Source: Pedobacter sp. (GTDB taxonomy: Bacteria > Bacteroidota > Bacteroidia > Sphingobacteriales > Sphingobacteriaceae). Taken from it: 64,000 nucleotides of DNA. The notes beneath the pieces are model-generated. The model was not told where the DNA came from, ran no database searches, and was given only the letters and a program-made list of their open reading frames with translations. The DNA is taken from positions 1 through 64,000 of the forward strand of contig NZ_JAVHXT010000006.1 of the NCBI RefSeq assembly GCF_031119335.1, written 5' to 3'. Below are positions 18,371 through 26,311 of the stretch, one piece after another; within the stretch, counting starts at the first letter, position 1, and each line of letters starts with the position of its first letter. Made by a program: the position numbers and the translations under genes.

Positions 18371-20491
18371 TTATCTTACGAATGCCATGGCCACACCACC
18401 ATCTACGTTCAATACATTTCCAGTAGATTTTTGCATTAAACCACCTACAAAAGCGAAACATGCGTTCGCGATATCATCTGGCAATATCATTTGATTTAAC
18501 AATGTACGTTTGGCATAATAAGCGGGAAGTTCCTCTACGGTAACGCCATAAGCTTTGGCTCTGCCTTCGGCCCAACCACCAGCCCAAATATTGCTGTCGC
18601 TAATTACCGCATCTGGATTTACTACGTTTACCCTAATGCCATCTGTACCAAGTTCTGCCGCATTTAATCTGCTCAAATGTAACTGAGCTGCTTTTGCACT
18701 GCCATAGCCAGCATTATTTGGTCCACTTACCAATGCGTTTTTACTCACGATATTAATGATATCTCCACCTTTTGCCTGCTTTTTCATTATCGAAGTAGCC
18801 GCTTGGGTTACCAAGAACTGACCTTTTACCAGTACATCGTATAATAAATCCCAATCTTTTTCTGTATGGCCTTCGATAGATTTAGATATAGAAAGTCCCG
18901 CGTTATTTACCACAATATCTACTCCACCAAAAGCCAAAGCTGCTGTTTCGAAAGCTGCTTTTATATCATCGGCAATGGTTACATCTAGTTGAGCGGTAGC
19001 ATAAGCATCCTTCCCAAATTGTTTCTCAAATTCTTCTCCAGCTTGGGCTAAACGTTCGGCATTCATATCATTTAATATCACTACAGCACCTTCTGAAACA
19101 AATTTCTTGGCAATTGCTTTTCCAATACCGCCTGCGCTCCCTGTCACCAAAGCCACTTTTCCTGTTAACGGCTTTGGTTTTGGCATACGCTGCAATTTCG
19201 CTTCTTCTAGCAACCAATATTCGATGTTAAATGCCTCTTGATGTGGTAAAGAAGTATACTCAGAAACTGCCTCGGCCCCTTTCATTACATTAATGGCATT
19301 GATGTAAAATTCGGCAGCTACTCTAGCCGTTTGTTTATCTTTAGAGAAAGTAAACATTCCAATGCCTGGATACAAGATTACTACCGGGTTGGTATCTCTT
19401 ATTGCTGGACTATTTGAGTGTTTACATTTCTCATAATAGTCGGTATACATTTGTCTATAAGCCTCGAAAGCAGGCTCTAGCTTAGCCTTGATCTCCTGAG
19501 CATTAGACAGATCTGCGCTCGGGTTTAGTTCTAGCACCAAAGGACTGATTTTGGTTCTTAAAAAATGATCTGGACAGCTTGTTCCCATTGGTGCCAAACG
19601 AGATAGATCTTTGGAATTGATGAACTCTAAGACTCTACTGTCGTCAGTAAAATGACCTATCATAGATTGGTTTGAAGAGCACAATCCCCTAAGTATTGGT
19701 GCGATTGCCGCAGCTTGAGCGCTACGTTGCTCCACAGGAAGACTATCAATCCATTGCCCACCAAAAACTGGCCCCTTTTTTCCATAGTTTTCGTTTAGGT
19801 ACTCCGAGCATTTTTCTATTACCTCCAGCGTATTTACATAGCTTTCGTAAGCCGTATCTCCCCAAGTGAAAAGACCATGAGAACCTAACATAATACCACG
19901 AATTTCTGGATTTTCATCTAGACATTTTTTTAATTGTAACCCCAATTCAAAACCCGGTTTTTTCCATTCTACCCAACCAATGGTACCGCCAAAAAGCTCT
20001 TGTGTTATTTTTTTCCCGTCTTTAGCTGCCGCGATAGCAATAGCTGCATCTGGGTGTAGATGGTCGATATGTTTGAAAGGCAAAAATCCGTGAAGGGGTG
20101 TATCAATAGAAGGTGCTTTTGAATCGAGATCAAAAATGCAGTGATTGAAGAGCGCCACCATTTCGTCTTCGTGCTCTACACCTCTGTAAATATTTTTTAA
20201 GCTGCGCAAACGATCTACATAAAGTGCCGCTAAACCACTTTTTTTGAGGGTTCCCAAATCTCCGCCAGAGCCTTTAACCCACATTACTTCGGTTTCCGAA
20301 TCGGTCAGCGGATCTTTTTGCATCAGTTTGCAAGAAGTATTTCCTCCTCCGTAATTGGTTAAACGAAGATCGGCACCTAAAAGGTTAGAGCGATAGATTA
20401 ACAATGCTACTTCATCACCCGCTAATTTAGCAGCCGCTTCATCATCCCATAAGTAGCTTACGTATTTGTAATTTGTTTCCTTAACAGACAT
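18371..20491 (-). CDS. rhaEW: Bifunctional rhamnulose-1-phosphate aldolase / L-lactaldehyde dehydrogenase
   Basis: A 706-residue fusion. Residues 1 to about 430 are a class II aldolase/adducin domain, with NYGGGNTSCK near residue 45 and metal-site histidines around HGFLPFKHIDHLHPDA and GSHGLFTWGD. Residues from about 440 are a short-chain dehydrogenase: nucleotide loop ALVTGSAGGIGKAIA, NNAG, catalytic Ser in NIVSKNALVSG and YGSAK (YxxxK). The known role of such fusions is to cleave L-rhamnulose-1-phosphate to DHAP and L-lactaldehyde, then oxidize the aldehyde to L-lactate with NAD. Cytoplasmic. It follows rhaT by 29 bp. The gene name follows usage for this fusion in rhamnose regulon work. Confidence 0.9.
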   Translation of the reverse strand: MSVKETNYKYVSYLWDDEAAAKLAGDEVALLIYRSNLLGADLRLTNYGGGNTSCKLMQKDPLTDSETEVMWVKGSGGDLGTLKKSGLAALYVDRLRSLKNIYRGVEHEDEMVALFNHCIFDLDSKAPSIDTPLHGFLPFKHIDHLHPDAAIAIAAAKDGKKITQELFGGTIGWVEWKKPGFELGLQLKKCLDENPEIRGIMLGSHGLFTWGDTAYESYVNTLEVIEKCSEYLNENYGKKGPVFGGQWIDSLPVEQRSAQAAAIAPILRGLCSSNQSMIGHFTDDSRVLEFINSKDLSRLAPMGTSCPDHFLRTKISPLVLELNPSADLSNAQEIKAKLEPAFEAYRQMYTDYYEKCKHSNSPAIRDTNPVVILYPGIGMFTFSKDKQTARVAAEFYINAINVMKGAEAVSEYTSLPHQEAFNIEYWLLEEAKLQRMPKPKPLTGKVALVTGSAGGIGKAIAKKFVSEGAVVILNDMNAERLAQAGEEFEKQFGKDAYATAQLDVTIADDIKAAFETAALAFGGVDIVVNNAGLSISKSIEGHTEKDWDLLYDVLVKGQFLVTQAATSIMKKQAKGGDIINIVSKNALVSGPNNAGYGSAKAAQLHLSRLNAAELGTDGIRVNVVNPDAVISDSNIWAGGWAEGRAKAYGVTVEELPAYYAKRTLLNQMILPDDIANACFAFVGGLMQKSTGNVLNVDGGVAMAFVR

Positions 20492-20520
20492 TTATCTAAA
20501 AATTATGATTGTGATTTTAT

Positions 20521-21612
20521 TTATCTAAGTGAATTTCCATAGCCTACAATAAGTACAGAGGCTATAATGGTTACTATACCTATAATTACTGTAGTTAGCG
20601 TTTTCTTTGATACGCCTTTCCACTCTTTCAACAGTAAGCCCCATACGTTAGCAATAAGGATAATGAAAGCCATGTGCAATATCCAAGAGCTCGCACCATT
20701 GCCCATCTTACTCTCGCCCATGCCGTAAAAAAAGAACTGGAGAAACCAAGTAGTACCGGCCAGTGTGGAGAAAAGATAGTTTTTTACTAAAGGTGTTTTC
20801 GAATTGGTATAATCGCCAAAGGTTTTGTTTCGGGTATTTAATATCATACACCAAATAAAGTTGGTAGTTAAGCCACCCCAAAGCACCACAACATAGGTGA
20901 CGTTATTTTGGAACAGAAAATTTCCAGTTTCTGCCGGATTGGCCAATTTCCACCAGTGGTTTGCTGTATCTGCCATAGGCTTACCGGCTTCGATACCGAA
21001 ATTAAAACAGGCACTCAGCACGCCAGAAACTATACCGACCAAAAGCCCCAGCCCAAATTTATACTCGGTTTTAACTGTAGCACCATGAGGATCTGTAGCT
21101 GCCCCTTCTATTTCTATTTCTTTTCTCATCCCCGCCTTGCCGCAAATCACAATCCCCAACACACAGACCAATAATCCTAACATTACTGTGCGGCCCCATG
21201 CTGTGTAGATAAACATCTCAAAGGTATCTTTGCCAGCTTCTGGAAAGAAACTAAAGTAGATAGACGGCAAAATAGAGCCTAGCACCATGCAAAGTCCCAA
21301 AATGATACTGCTGCCCAGCGAAACCCCAAGATATCTTACTCCTAAGCCGTAGGTAAGTCCACCAATGCCCCAAAGCACGCCAAAAAGATAAGTGAGCTTT
21401 AAAGTACTCTCGGTTGCACCATTTATGATTTCCCAAAAATTTGGAATGGTTAAAAAAGCGGCTAAGGGTGGTACAATTAACCATGAAAAAATACCACCAA
21501 CTATCCAATAGCTTTCCCAAGCCCAACCTTTTACTTTTTTATAGGGAATATAGAAACTGCCCGAAGCGAAACCTCCTATAAAGTGAAAAACAACTCCTAA
21601 AAATGCCTGCAT
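20521..21612 (-). CDS. rhaT: L-rhamnose-proton symporter RhaT
   Basis: A 363-residue inner-membrane protein with about ten hydrophobic segments, matching the RhaT family across its length. Conserved-looking stretches include FIGGFASGSFYIPYKKVKGW at the N-terminus, GIGGLTYGLGVRYLGVSLG, and GVLSACFNFGIEAGKP. It would import L-rhamnose released in the periplasm. It is the first gene of the rhamnose operon, divergent from gntR across a 204-bp spacer. The homology to RhaT and the downstream pathway agree, so the substrate call is firm for a prediction. Confidence 0.92.
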   Translation of the reverse strand: MQAFLGVVFHFIGGFASGSFYIPYKKVKGWAWESYWIVGGIFSWLIVPPLAAFLTIPNFWEIINGATESTLKLTYLFGVLWGIGGLTYGLGVRYLGVSLGSSIILGLCMVLGSILPSIYFSFFPEAGKDTFEMFIYTAWGRTVMLGLLVCVLGIVICGKAGMRKEIEIEGAATDPHGATVKTEYKFGLGLLVGIVSGVLSACFNFGIEAGKPMADTANHWWKLANPAETGNFLFQNNVTYVVVLWGGLTTNFIWCMILNTRNKTFGDYTNSKTPLVKNYLFSTLAGTTWFLQFFFYGMGESKMGNGASSWILHMAFIILIANVWGLLLKEWKGVSKKTLTTVIIGIVTIIASVLIVGYGNSLR

Positions 21613-21667
21613 ACTTAATTTATAATTTGGTTTTCTAAAATTAACAATCGCATATTGTATAGCTGTT

Positions 21668-21683
21668 ATGTACTGTCATGTAC
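21668..21683. promoter_or_regulatory. Candidate GntR operator in the rhaT-gntR spacer
   Basis: Two copies of ATGTAC separated by TGTC lie in the 204-bp divergent spacer, about 56 bp upstream of rhaT. GTAC-centred half-sites are known for AraR-type GntR repressors that carry a sugar-binding domain. CATGTACC recurs at 14041-14048 upstream of PUL1. Assignment is tentative. Confidence 0.35.
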
Positions 21684-21781
21684 CTAATATAGCTTTGGCT
21701 TTTTTATATTTCCTCCAGAAAAGATGCCTTCATAGGTTGAGGAGAGAACGATAAATTGCTTTTATATACCCATCAATTATA

Positions 21782-21812
21782 TTGCATAAAAAATCAGATT
21801 TATCTAAGTTTG
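21782..21812 (+). promoter_or_regulatory. Candidate gntR promoter, near-leaderless
   Basis: TAAGTTTG (21805-21812) matches the Bacteroidetes -7 box TAnnTTTG exactly and ends only four bases before the ATG at 21817. A weak -33 element (TTG, 21782-21784) lies about 20 bp upstream. If used, transcription would begin at or just inside the start codon. Confidence 0.4.
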
Positions 21813-21816
21813 GATA

Positions 21817-22848
21817 ATGAAACCCCTAGACCTTAACTCTTACATTGTTATAGATGAGTATTCGTCTACCCCAAAATACAAACAGCTGATCAACTCTATC
21901 TATTTAGCTATCGAAAAGGGAATACTTAAAAAGAATGATCCCCTACCTTCTATCAATGAATTAAGTTTTAAGTTGGAGCTTTCTCGCGACACCGCCGAAA
22001 AAGGTTACAGATTGCTTCGTCAGCTCGGGGTTATCGAATCTGTACCCGGCAAAGGCTATTTCATCAACAATACCGCCCTCCATAGCAAACTAAAGATTTG
22101 CCTGTTGTTCAATAAATTGAGTGCCCACAAAAAAATCATCTACGATTCTTTTGTACAAACCCTTGGCGAAGAGGCGATGATAGATCTTTACATCTATAAC
22201 AATAGCTTTCCTTTATTTAAAAAACTGCTCCTAGACAAGAAAGACAACTACACCCATTATGTGATTATTCCACATTTTACTGATTCTAGCGAAGCTCCAG
22301 AAGAAGTAATTGACCAAATAGACAAGAACAAGCTTGTGATGCTCGACAAGCGTATTGGTAACTTAACGGGAGATTATTCTGGCGTTTACCAAAACTTTAT
22401 GAAAGACCTTTATAATGCACTTTGTGAAATGTTAAAATCGCTATCAAAATACAATACACTCAAACTGGTTTTTCCTCAACAGAGCTATTTTCCTAAAGAA
22501 ATTATCGAAGGCTTTCGGATGTTTTGCAACCAATATGCGTTCAACTACGAAGTAGTAAGCGATCTCCAAGAGGAAGAAATAAGAAAAGGTTGTGCTTTCA
22601 TCACCTTGACCGAAGACGATTTAGTGATCCTTATAGAGAAAGTAATGGAAACTGGATTGGAAATAGGCAAACACATAGGTATTATCTCCTACAATGAGAC
22701 TCCTTTAAAAAAACTCATTCTAAAAGGTATAACCACCATCTCTACCGATTTCGTGCGTTTGGGCATCCAAGCCGCCGAAGCTGTGTTGAGCCAACAAAAA
22801 GTGCAGATATATGTGCCCTTTTATGTTAAGTTGAGAAATTCTCTATAA
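21817..22848 (+). CDS. GntR-family transcriptional regulator, probable rhamnose regulator
   Basis: A 343-residue regulator. Residues of about 14-80 form a GntR winged helix (PLPSINELSFKLELSRDTAEKGYRLLR). The remaining 260 or so residues resemble a LacI/periplasmic sugar-binding fold (VIIPHFTDSSEAPEEVIDQI; GIISYNETPLKKLILKGITT). This architecture is typical of Bacteroidetes regulators placed next to sugar catabolic operons. It is divergent from rhaT, so it is the likely regulator of the rhamnose operon and may also act on PUL1. The effector (rhamnose, rhamnulose or a phosphate) cannot be told from sequence. Confidence 0.85.
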   Translation: MKPLDLNSYIVIDEYSSTPKYKQLINSIYLAIEKGILKKNDPLPSINELSFKLELSRDTAEKGYRLLRQLGVIESVPGKGYFINNTALHSKLKICLLFNKLSAHKKIIYDSFVQTLGEEAMIDLYIYNNSFPLFKKLLLDKKDNYTHYVIIPHFTDSSEAPEEVIDQIDKNKLVMLDKRIGNLTGDYSGVYQNFMKDLYNALCEMLKSLSKYNTLKLVFPQQSYFPKEIIEGFRMFCNQYAFNYEVVSDLQEEEIRKGCAFITLTEDDLVILIEKVMETGLEIGKHIGIISYNETPLKKLILKGITTISTDFVRLGIQAAEAVLSQQKVQIYVPFYVKLRNSL

Positions 22849-23003
22849 ATAGAGGAAACAAAGTGCACTGCACCCAAAAAGTTAAAGATCCAGTTGCTAC
22901 TATTTCCCTCAGAGGATTTTGTATTCGGAGACGGAGTTCGAACTAGTAGAGTTAACGTCACACTTCACTTCATCTACCTTATAAGCAACGAATTATAAGA
23001 ACA

Positions 23004-23040
23004 TAAAAAAAGACAAACCAATAAAAAAATTGATTTGTCT
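23004..23040 (-). terminator. Rho-independent terminator after tRNA-Ala
   Basis: On the minus strand a 12-bp stem (AGACAAATCAAT with ATTGGTTTGTCT, one T:G pair) encloses an eight-base T-rich loop and runs into TTTTTT. It begins seven bases past the tRNA end. The spacer 22849-23003, between it and gntR, shows no gene. Confidence 0.75.
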
Positions 23041-23047
23041 GGAATTG

Positions 23048-23121
23048 TGGAGAATATCGGATTCGAACCGATCACCTCTTCACTGCCAGCGAAGCGCTCT
23101 AGCCAAATGAGCTAATCCCCC
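23048..23121 (-). tRNA. tRNA-Ala (anticodon GGC)
   Basis: A 74-nt cloverleaf on the minus strand. The acceptor GGGGGAT pairs with ATTCTCC and contains the G3:U70 pair that marks alanine tRNAs. The anticodon stem CTTCG/TGAAG encloses CTGGCAG, giving anticodon GGC (reads GCC and GCU). The T arm has GGTTCGAATCC. The discriminator is A73, and CCA is not encoded. A terminator follows directly. No integrase or attachment repeat is visible nearby. Confidence 0.95.
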
Positions 23122-23167
23122 TTGCGAGCAAAAGTAAGTAATTTTGATAATTCTACAAGTTTAAAAT

Positions 23168-23196
23168 AAAAAAAGGGAAGACTATCCAGCCTTCCC
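23168..23196 (-). terminator. Terminator downstream of PUL2
   Basis: On the minus strand GGGAAG pairs with CTTCCC around a short loop and is followed by seven T residues. It lies about 118 bp beyond the GH92 stop codon and 47 bp before the tRNA, so it likely ends PUL2 transcription. Confidence 0.75.
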
Positions 23197-23313
23197 AAAC
23201 ACAATAACATAGCTAAGCAGAGAATAGACAAACATTAATTCTGTCGACTTAACCTAAATTTTATCAAAAATATCTCAACTCCTTACCACAAACAATACCC
23301 ACAATTAGGTATT

Positions 23314-25605
23314 TTATTTATCGGTTGAGAAAGAATAAGGAAATGAACTTTCTTTTGTGCCTCTAGTTTTGTTCGGTGTAGCAGACATTTTAAAATCTAT
23401 TACTGCACCTTTTTGCAACGCAGAATGGCTCAACCAATTTTTATCATAGGCAACACCATTAAACTTAATAGATTCTACGTACCTATTATCAGCACTATTT
23501 GTTGGTGCGTTAATTACAACAGTTTTTCCGTTCTCTAAAGTTAAGGTTACCTTTTTAAACAATGGCGCTCCAACTACGTATTGGTCTGTTGCCGGTGTTA
23601 CTGGATAAAATCCTAAAGCAGAAAACACATACCAAGCTGATGTTTGTCCGTTGTCCTCATCACCACAATAGCCATCTGGCGTTGCAAAGTACAACCTGTT
23701 CATAGCCTCACGTACCCAATATTGCGTTTTCCAAGGTGCACCACCGTAATTGTAAAGATAAATCATATGCTGTATCGGTTGATTTCCGTGGGCATACTGC
23801 CCCATGTTGGCAATCTGCATTTCACGAATTTCATGGATTACGCCACCATAAGCACTTTCATCGAAAATTGGAGGCATAGAAAATACCGAATCGAGCTTCT
23901 CTACAAATTTCTCATTGCCTCCCATCAGCTTTGCTAAACCAGCAATATCTTGAAAAACCGACCATGTATAATGCCAGCTGTTACCTTCGGTAAATGCACC
24001 GCCCCACTTAAATGGATTAAATGGCGATTGAAATGTTCCGTCTGCGTTTTTGCCTCTCATTAATCCTGATGATGGATCGAATAGATTTTTGTAATTCATA
24101 CTTCGCTTGGCATAAATATCTATCTCACTTGCTGGCTTGCCTAATGCTTTTCCCAATTGATAGATAGCAAAATCATCATACGCATATTCTAAAGTTTTAG
24201 CTGCATTTTCACGTACCTTAACATCAAATGGAACGTAGCCTAATTCATTATAATATTTAACTCCAGAACGACCAACAGCTTCCATAGGTCCTTCATTATT
24301 TGCGCCGTGTTTTAAAGCTTCCCACAAAGTTTCAATATCGTAACCACGCAAACCTTTAATGTAGGCATCAGCTACTACAGAGGCAGAGTTATTACCAATC
24401 ATAATATTGGCATAACCCGGGCTACTCCACTCTGGTAGCCATCCTCCTTCTTTATAATCATTAATTAAGCCTTCTTGCATTTCTTTGTTGATAGAAGGAT
24501 AAACTAAATTCAAGAAAGGATATAGGGCTCTAAAAGTATCCCAAAAACCCGTGCCTGCAAACATATAACCTGGCAAAATTTTACCGTTGTACGGACTCCA
24601 ATGCACAATTTTATTGTTTGCATCTATTTCATATAACTTATTTGGAAAGAAAACTGCACGATATAATGCCGAATAGAATGTACGTGTTTGATCTACTGTG
24701 CCACCCTCAATGGAAACCTTGCTCAACGTTTTATTCCAAATTACTCTGGCTTTTTCTTTGGTTACATCAAAACTATCTTTTGCAATTTCTCTGTTTAAAC
24801 TGATTTCTGCCTGCTCAAAACTAATGAAGGAAGAAGCAACCTTTGCATGTACTTTTTCTCCCTTGGCTGTTTTAAAACCAATAACCGCACCGGTATGATC
24901 GCTTTTTAATTCTAGATCTGAATTATTTAACTGATTACCAGACCAAGTTTTTGAAAGGGTAAAATCTTTATCAAAGATGATTACAAAGTAGTTTTTAAAA
25001 TTGCTAGGCAATGGCCCACGAGCATATTTGCTGGTGTAGCCAATAATTTTGCGCTCTGAGGGGATTATTTTGATATAAGAACCTTTATTTAAAGCATCTA
25101 CAACTACAAATGCACTATCTGTTTTAGGGAAAGTGAAACGGAACTGAGCTGCTCTTTCTGTAGGTGTAATTTCAGTCGTTACATCGGCATCGGCCAGATA
25201 TACACTATAATAATATGGCTTAGCGATCTCAGCTTTGTGCGTAAACCAACTTGCTCGCTGATCTTCATTAAATTTTAACTTTCCGGTAACTGGCATAATA
25301 GCGAATGCACCATAATCGTTCATCCACGGAGATGGTTGGTGGGTTTGTTTAAAACCTCTAATCTTATCTGCATCGTATTGATATGCCCAACCATTACCCA
25401 TTTTTCCAGTTTGTGGTGTCCACAAGTTCATTCCCCAAGGCACACCAACAGCTGGGTAAGTGTTTCCATTAGAAAGTTCTGGTTTAGATTGTGTTCCCAT
25501 TAGGGGATTTACCCATTCTACCGGATCAGACAATTTACCTACGGTTTGAGCAGATAATCCAGAAACAGCTAATACCAGCGTTAAGGTTAATATTCTTTTG
25601 ATCAT
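23314..25605 (-). CDS. GH92 alpha-mannosidase-like glycosidase with Gln at the general-acid position
   Basis: A 763-residue secreted protein (signal peptide to about residue 20, SGLSAQ) of glycoside hydrolase family 92, calcium-dependent inverting exo-alpha-mannosidases. The N-terminal beta domain starts DPVEWVNPLMGTQ. The catalytic domain has GTGFWDTFRALYP, PEWSSPG and the general-base region CGDEDNGQTSAWYVFSALGF (Asp649, Asp651). In characterized mannosidases the acid is the Glu of a GNEP motif; here it reads HGNQPIQHM, with Gln609. A Gln at this site has been linked to GH92 enzymes that remove phosphate-linked mannose, where no acid is needed. It is the last gene of PUL2, so mannoprotein processing is inferred. 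Confidence 0.88.
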   Translation of the reverse strand: MIKRILTLTLVLAVSGLSAQTVGKLSDPVEWVNPLMGTQSKPELSNGNTYPAVGVPWGMNLWTPQTGKMGNGWAYQYDADKIRGFKQTHQPSPWMNDYGAFAIMPVTGKLKFNEDQRASWFTHKAEIAKPYYYSVYLADADVTTEITPTERAAQFRFTFPKTDSAFVVVDALNKGSYIKIIPSERKIIGYTSKYARGPLPSNFKNYFVIIFDKDFTLSKTWSGNQLNNSDLELKSDHTGAVIGFKTAKGEKVHAKVASSFISFEQAEISLNREIAKDSFDVTKEKARVIWNKTLSKVSIEGGTVDQTRTFYSALYRAVFFPNKLYEIDANNKIVHWSPYNGKILPGYMFAGTGFWDTFRALYPFLNLVYPSINKEMQEGLINDYKEGGWLPEWSSPGYANIMIGNNSASVVADAYIKGLRGYDIETLWEALKHGANNEGPMEAVGRSGVKYYNELGYVPFDVKVRENAAKTLEYAYDDFAIYQLGKALGKPASEIDIYAKRSMNYKNLFDPSSGLMRGKNADGTFQSPFNPFKWGGAFTEGNSWHYTWSVFQDIAGLAKLMGGNEKFVEKLDSVFSMPPIFDESAYGGVIHEIREMQIANMGQYAHGNQPIQHMIYLYNYGGAPWKTQYWVREAMNRLYFATPDGYCGDEDNGQTSAWYVFSALGFYPVTPATDQYVVGAPLFKKVTLTLENGKTVVINAPTNSADNRYVESIKFNGVAYDKNWLSHSALQKGAVIDFKMSATPNKTRGTKESSFPYSFSTDK

Positions 25606-25642
25606 TTCGTAATAATTATTTAAGCAATTTTATTCTCTAGTG

Positions 25643-26311
25643 TTATGTTCCCGGATTTGCTGCATACATGGTCCAAAGTTCGTCAATTGTTTTTCCCGTT
25701 AATTCGTTCCAAATCGTTTCTTTGTAGGTATGATTACGCATCGCAGCATCTAATTTCACAACAATTCCTTTGTTTCCATTTATTTCTAACCAATTTAAAA
25801 ACCTTGCAGTAATTCTATAGGCATTTTTATAGCTATGCTCTAACTTAAAAGCAGGTAATGCCCAATTAGCTCCTGCATTATCAACGCCATACTTATATCG
25901 TACATAATCTGCAATGCCCTCTGTTAACCAGCCTGGCCCGCCACCGCTGCCGTAATTTTGTACAATATGCATCACTTCATGAGTTACCACGTCAATATCT
26001 CCAGGGTGCTTTATAAACCAGCCCGGATTATAAACAATTCTACCGCCGCCCGCCGCAGCAACGGCCTTGTAAGCGGTATCAACGTGAAAAGTTACTAACT
26101 TATCCGCGTTTTTATTGAAGTCGTTAGCCAACACTGGATATACTTTAAAGAAAGTTTCTACCATTCGCTTCTTTAATGCAGGGTTAAAAGACGGGTCGTT
26201 GCTTTTAAAAATCAAGGTATATCCTTTTTCCTTAAAAGTTTCAGTTTCTTGGGCTTTTAAAGAAGTAAATATTGAACAGGCTATAGTCGCAACTAAAATT
26301 AGTTTCTTCAT
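25643..26311 (-). CDS. Basic secretory protein family metallopeptidase-like protein, short paralogue
   Basis: A 222-residue secreted protein (signal peptide to about residue 20, TSLKAQ). It has a zinc-peptidase motif HEVMH (111-115) and a downstream Glu in WLTEGIADYVRYKYG (Glu131), as expected for a gluzincin. This matches the plant basic secretory protein family (PF04450), widespread in Bacteroidetes PULs. It is a paralogue of the next-upstream gene (26308-27294), sharing the core but lacking that protein's N-terminal extension. Its ATG overlaps the upstream stop by four bases (ATGA), showing coupling. The substrate is unknown; peptide cleavage of glycoproteins is inferred. Confidence 0.75.
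   Translation of the reverse strand: MKKLILVATIACSIFTSLKAQETETFKEKGYTLIFKSNDPSFNPALKKRMVETFFKVYPVLANDFNKNADKLVTFHVDTAYKAVAAAGGGRIVYNPGWFIKHPGDIDVVTHEVMHIVQNYGSGGGPGWLTEGIADYVRYKYGVDNAGANWALPAFKLEHSYKNAYRITARFLNWLEINGNKGIVVKLDAAMRNHTYKETIWNELTGKTIDELWTMYAANPGT

Noticed and set aside
22920..22960. GGAGTTCGAACTAGTAG resembling a tRNA T-arm near the real tRNA
   Set aside because: AGTTCGAACT is itself a palindrome; no acceptor, D or anticodon arm can be fitted around it.
23048..23121. tRNA-Ala as an integration site for a genomic island containing PUL2
   Set aside because: No integrase gene and no direct repeat of the tRNA 3' end was found in the window.
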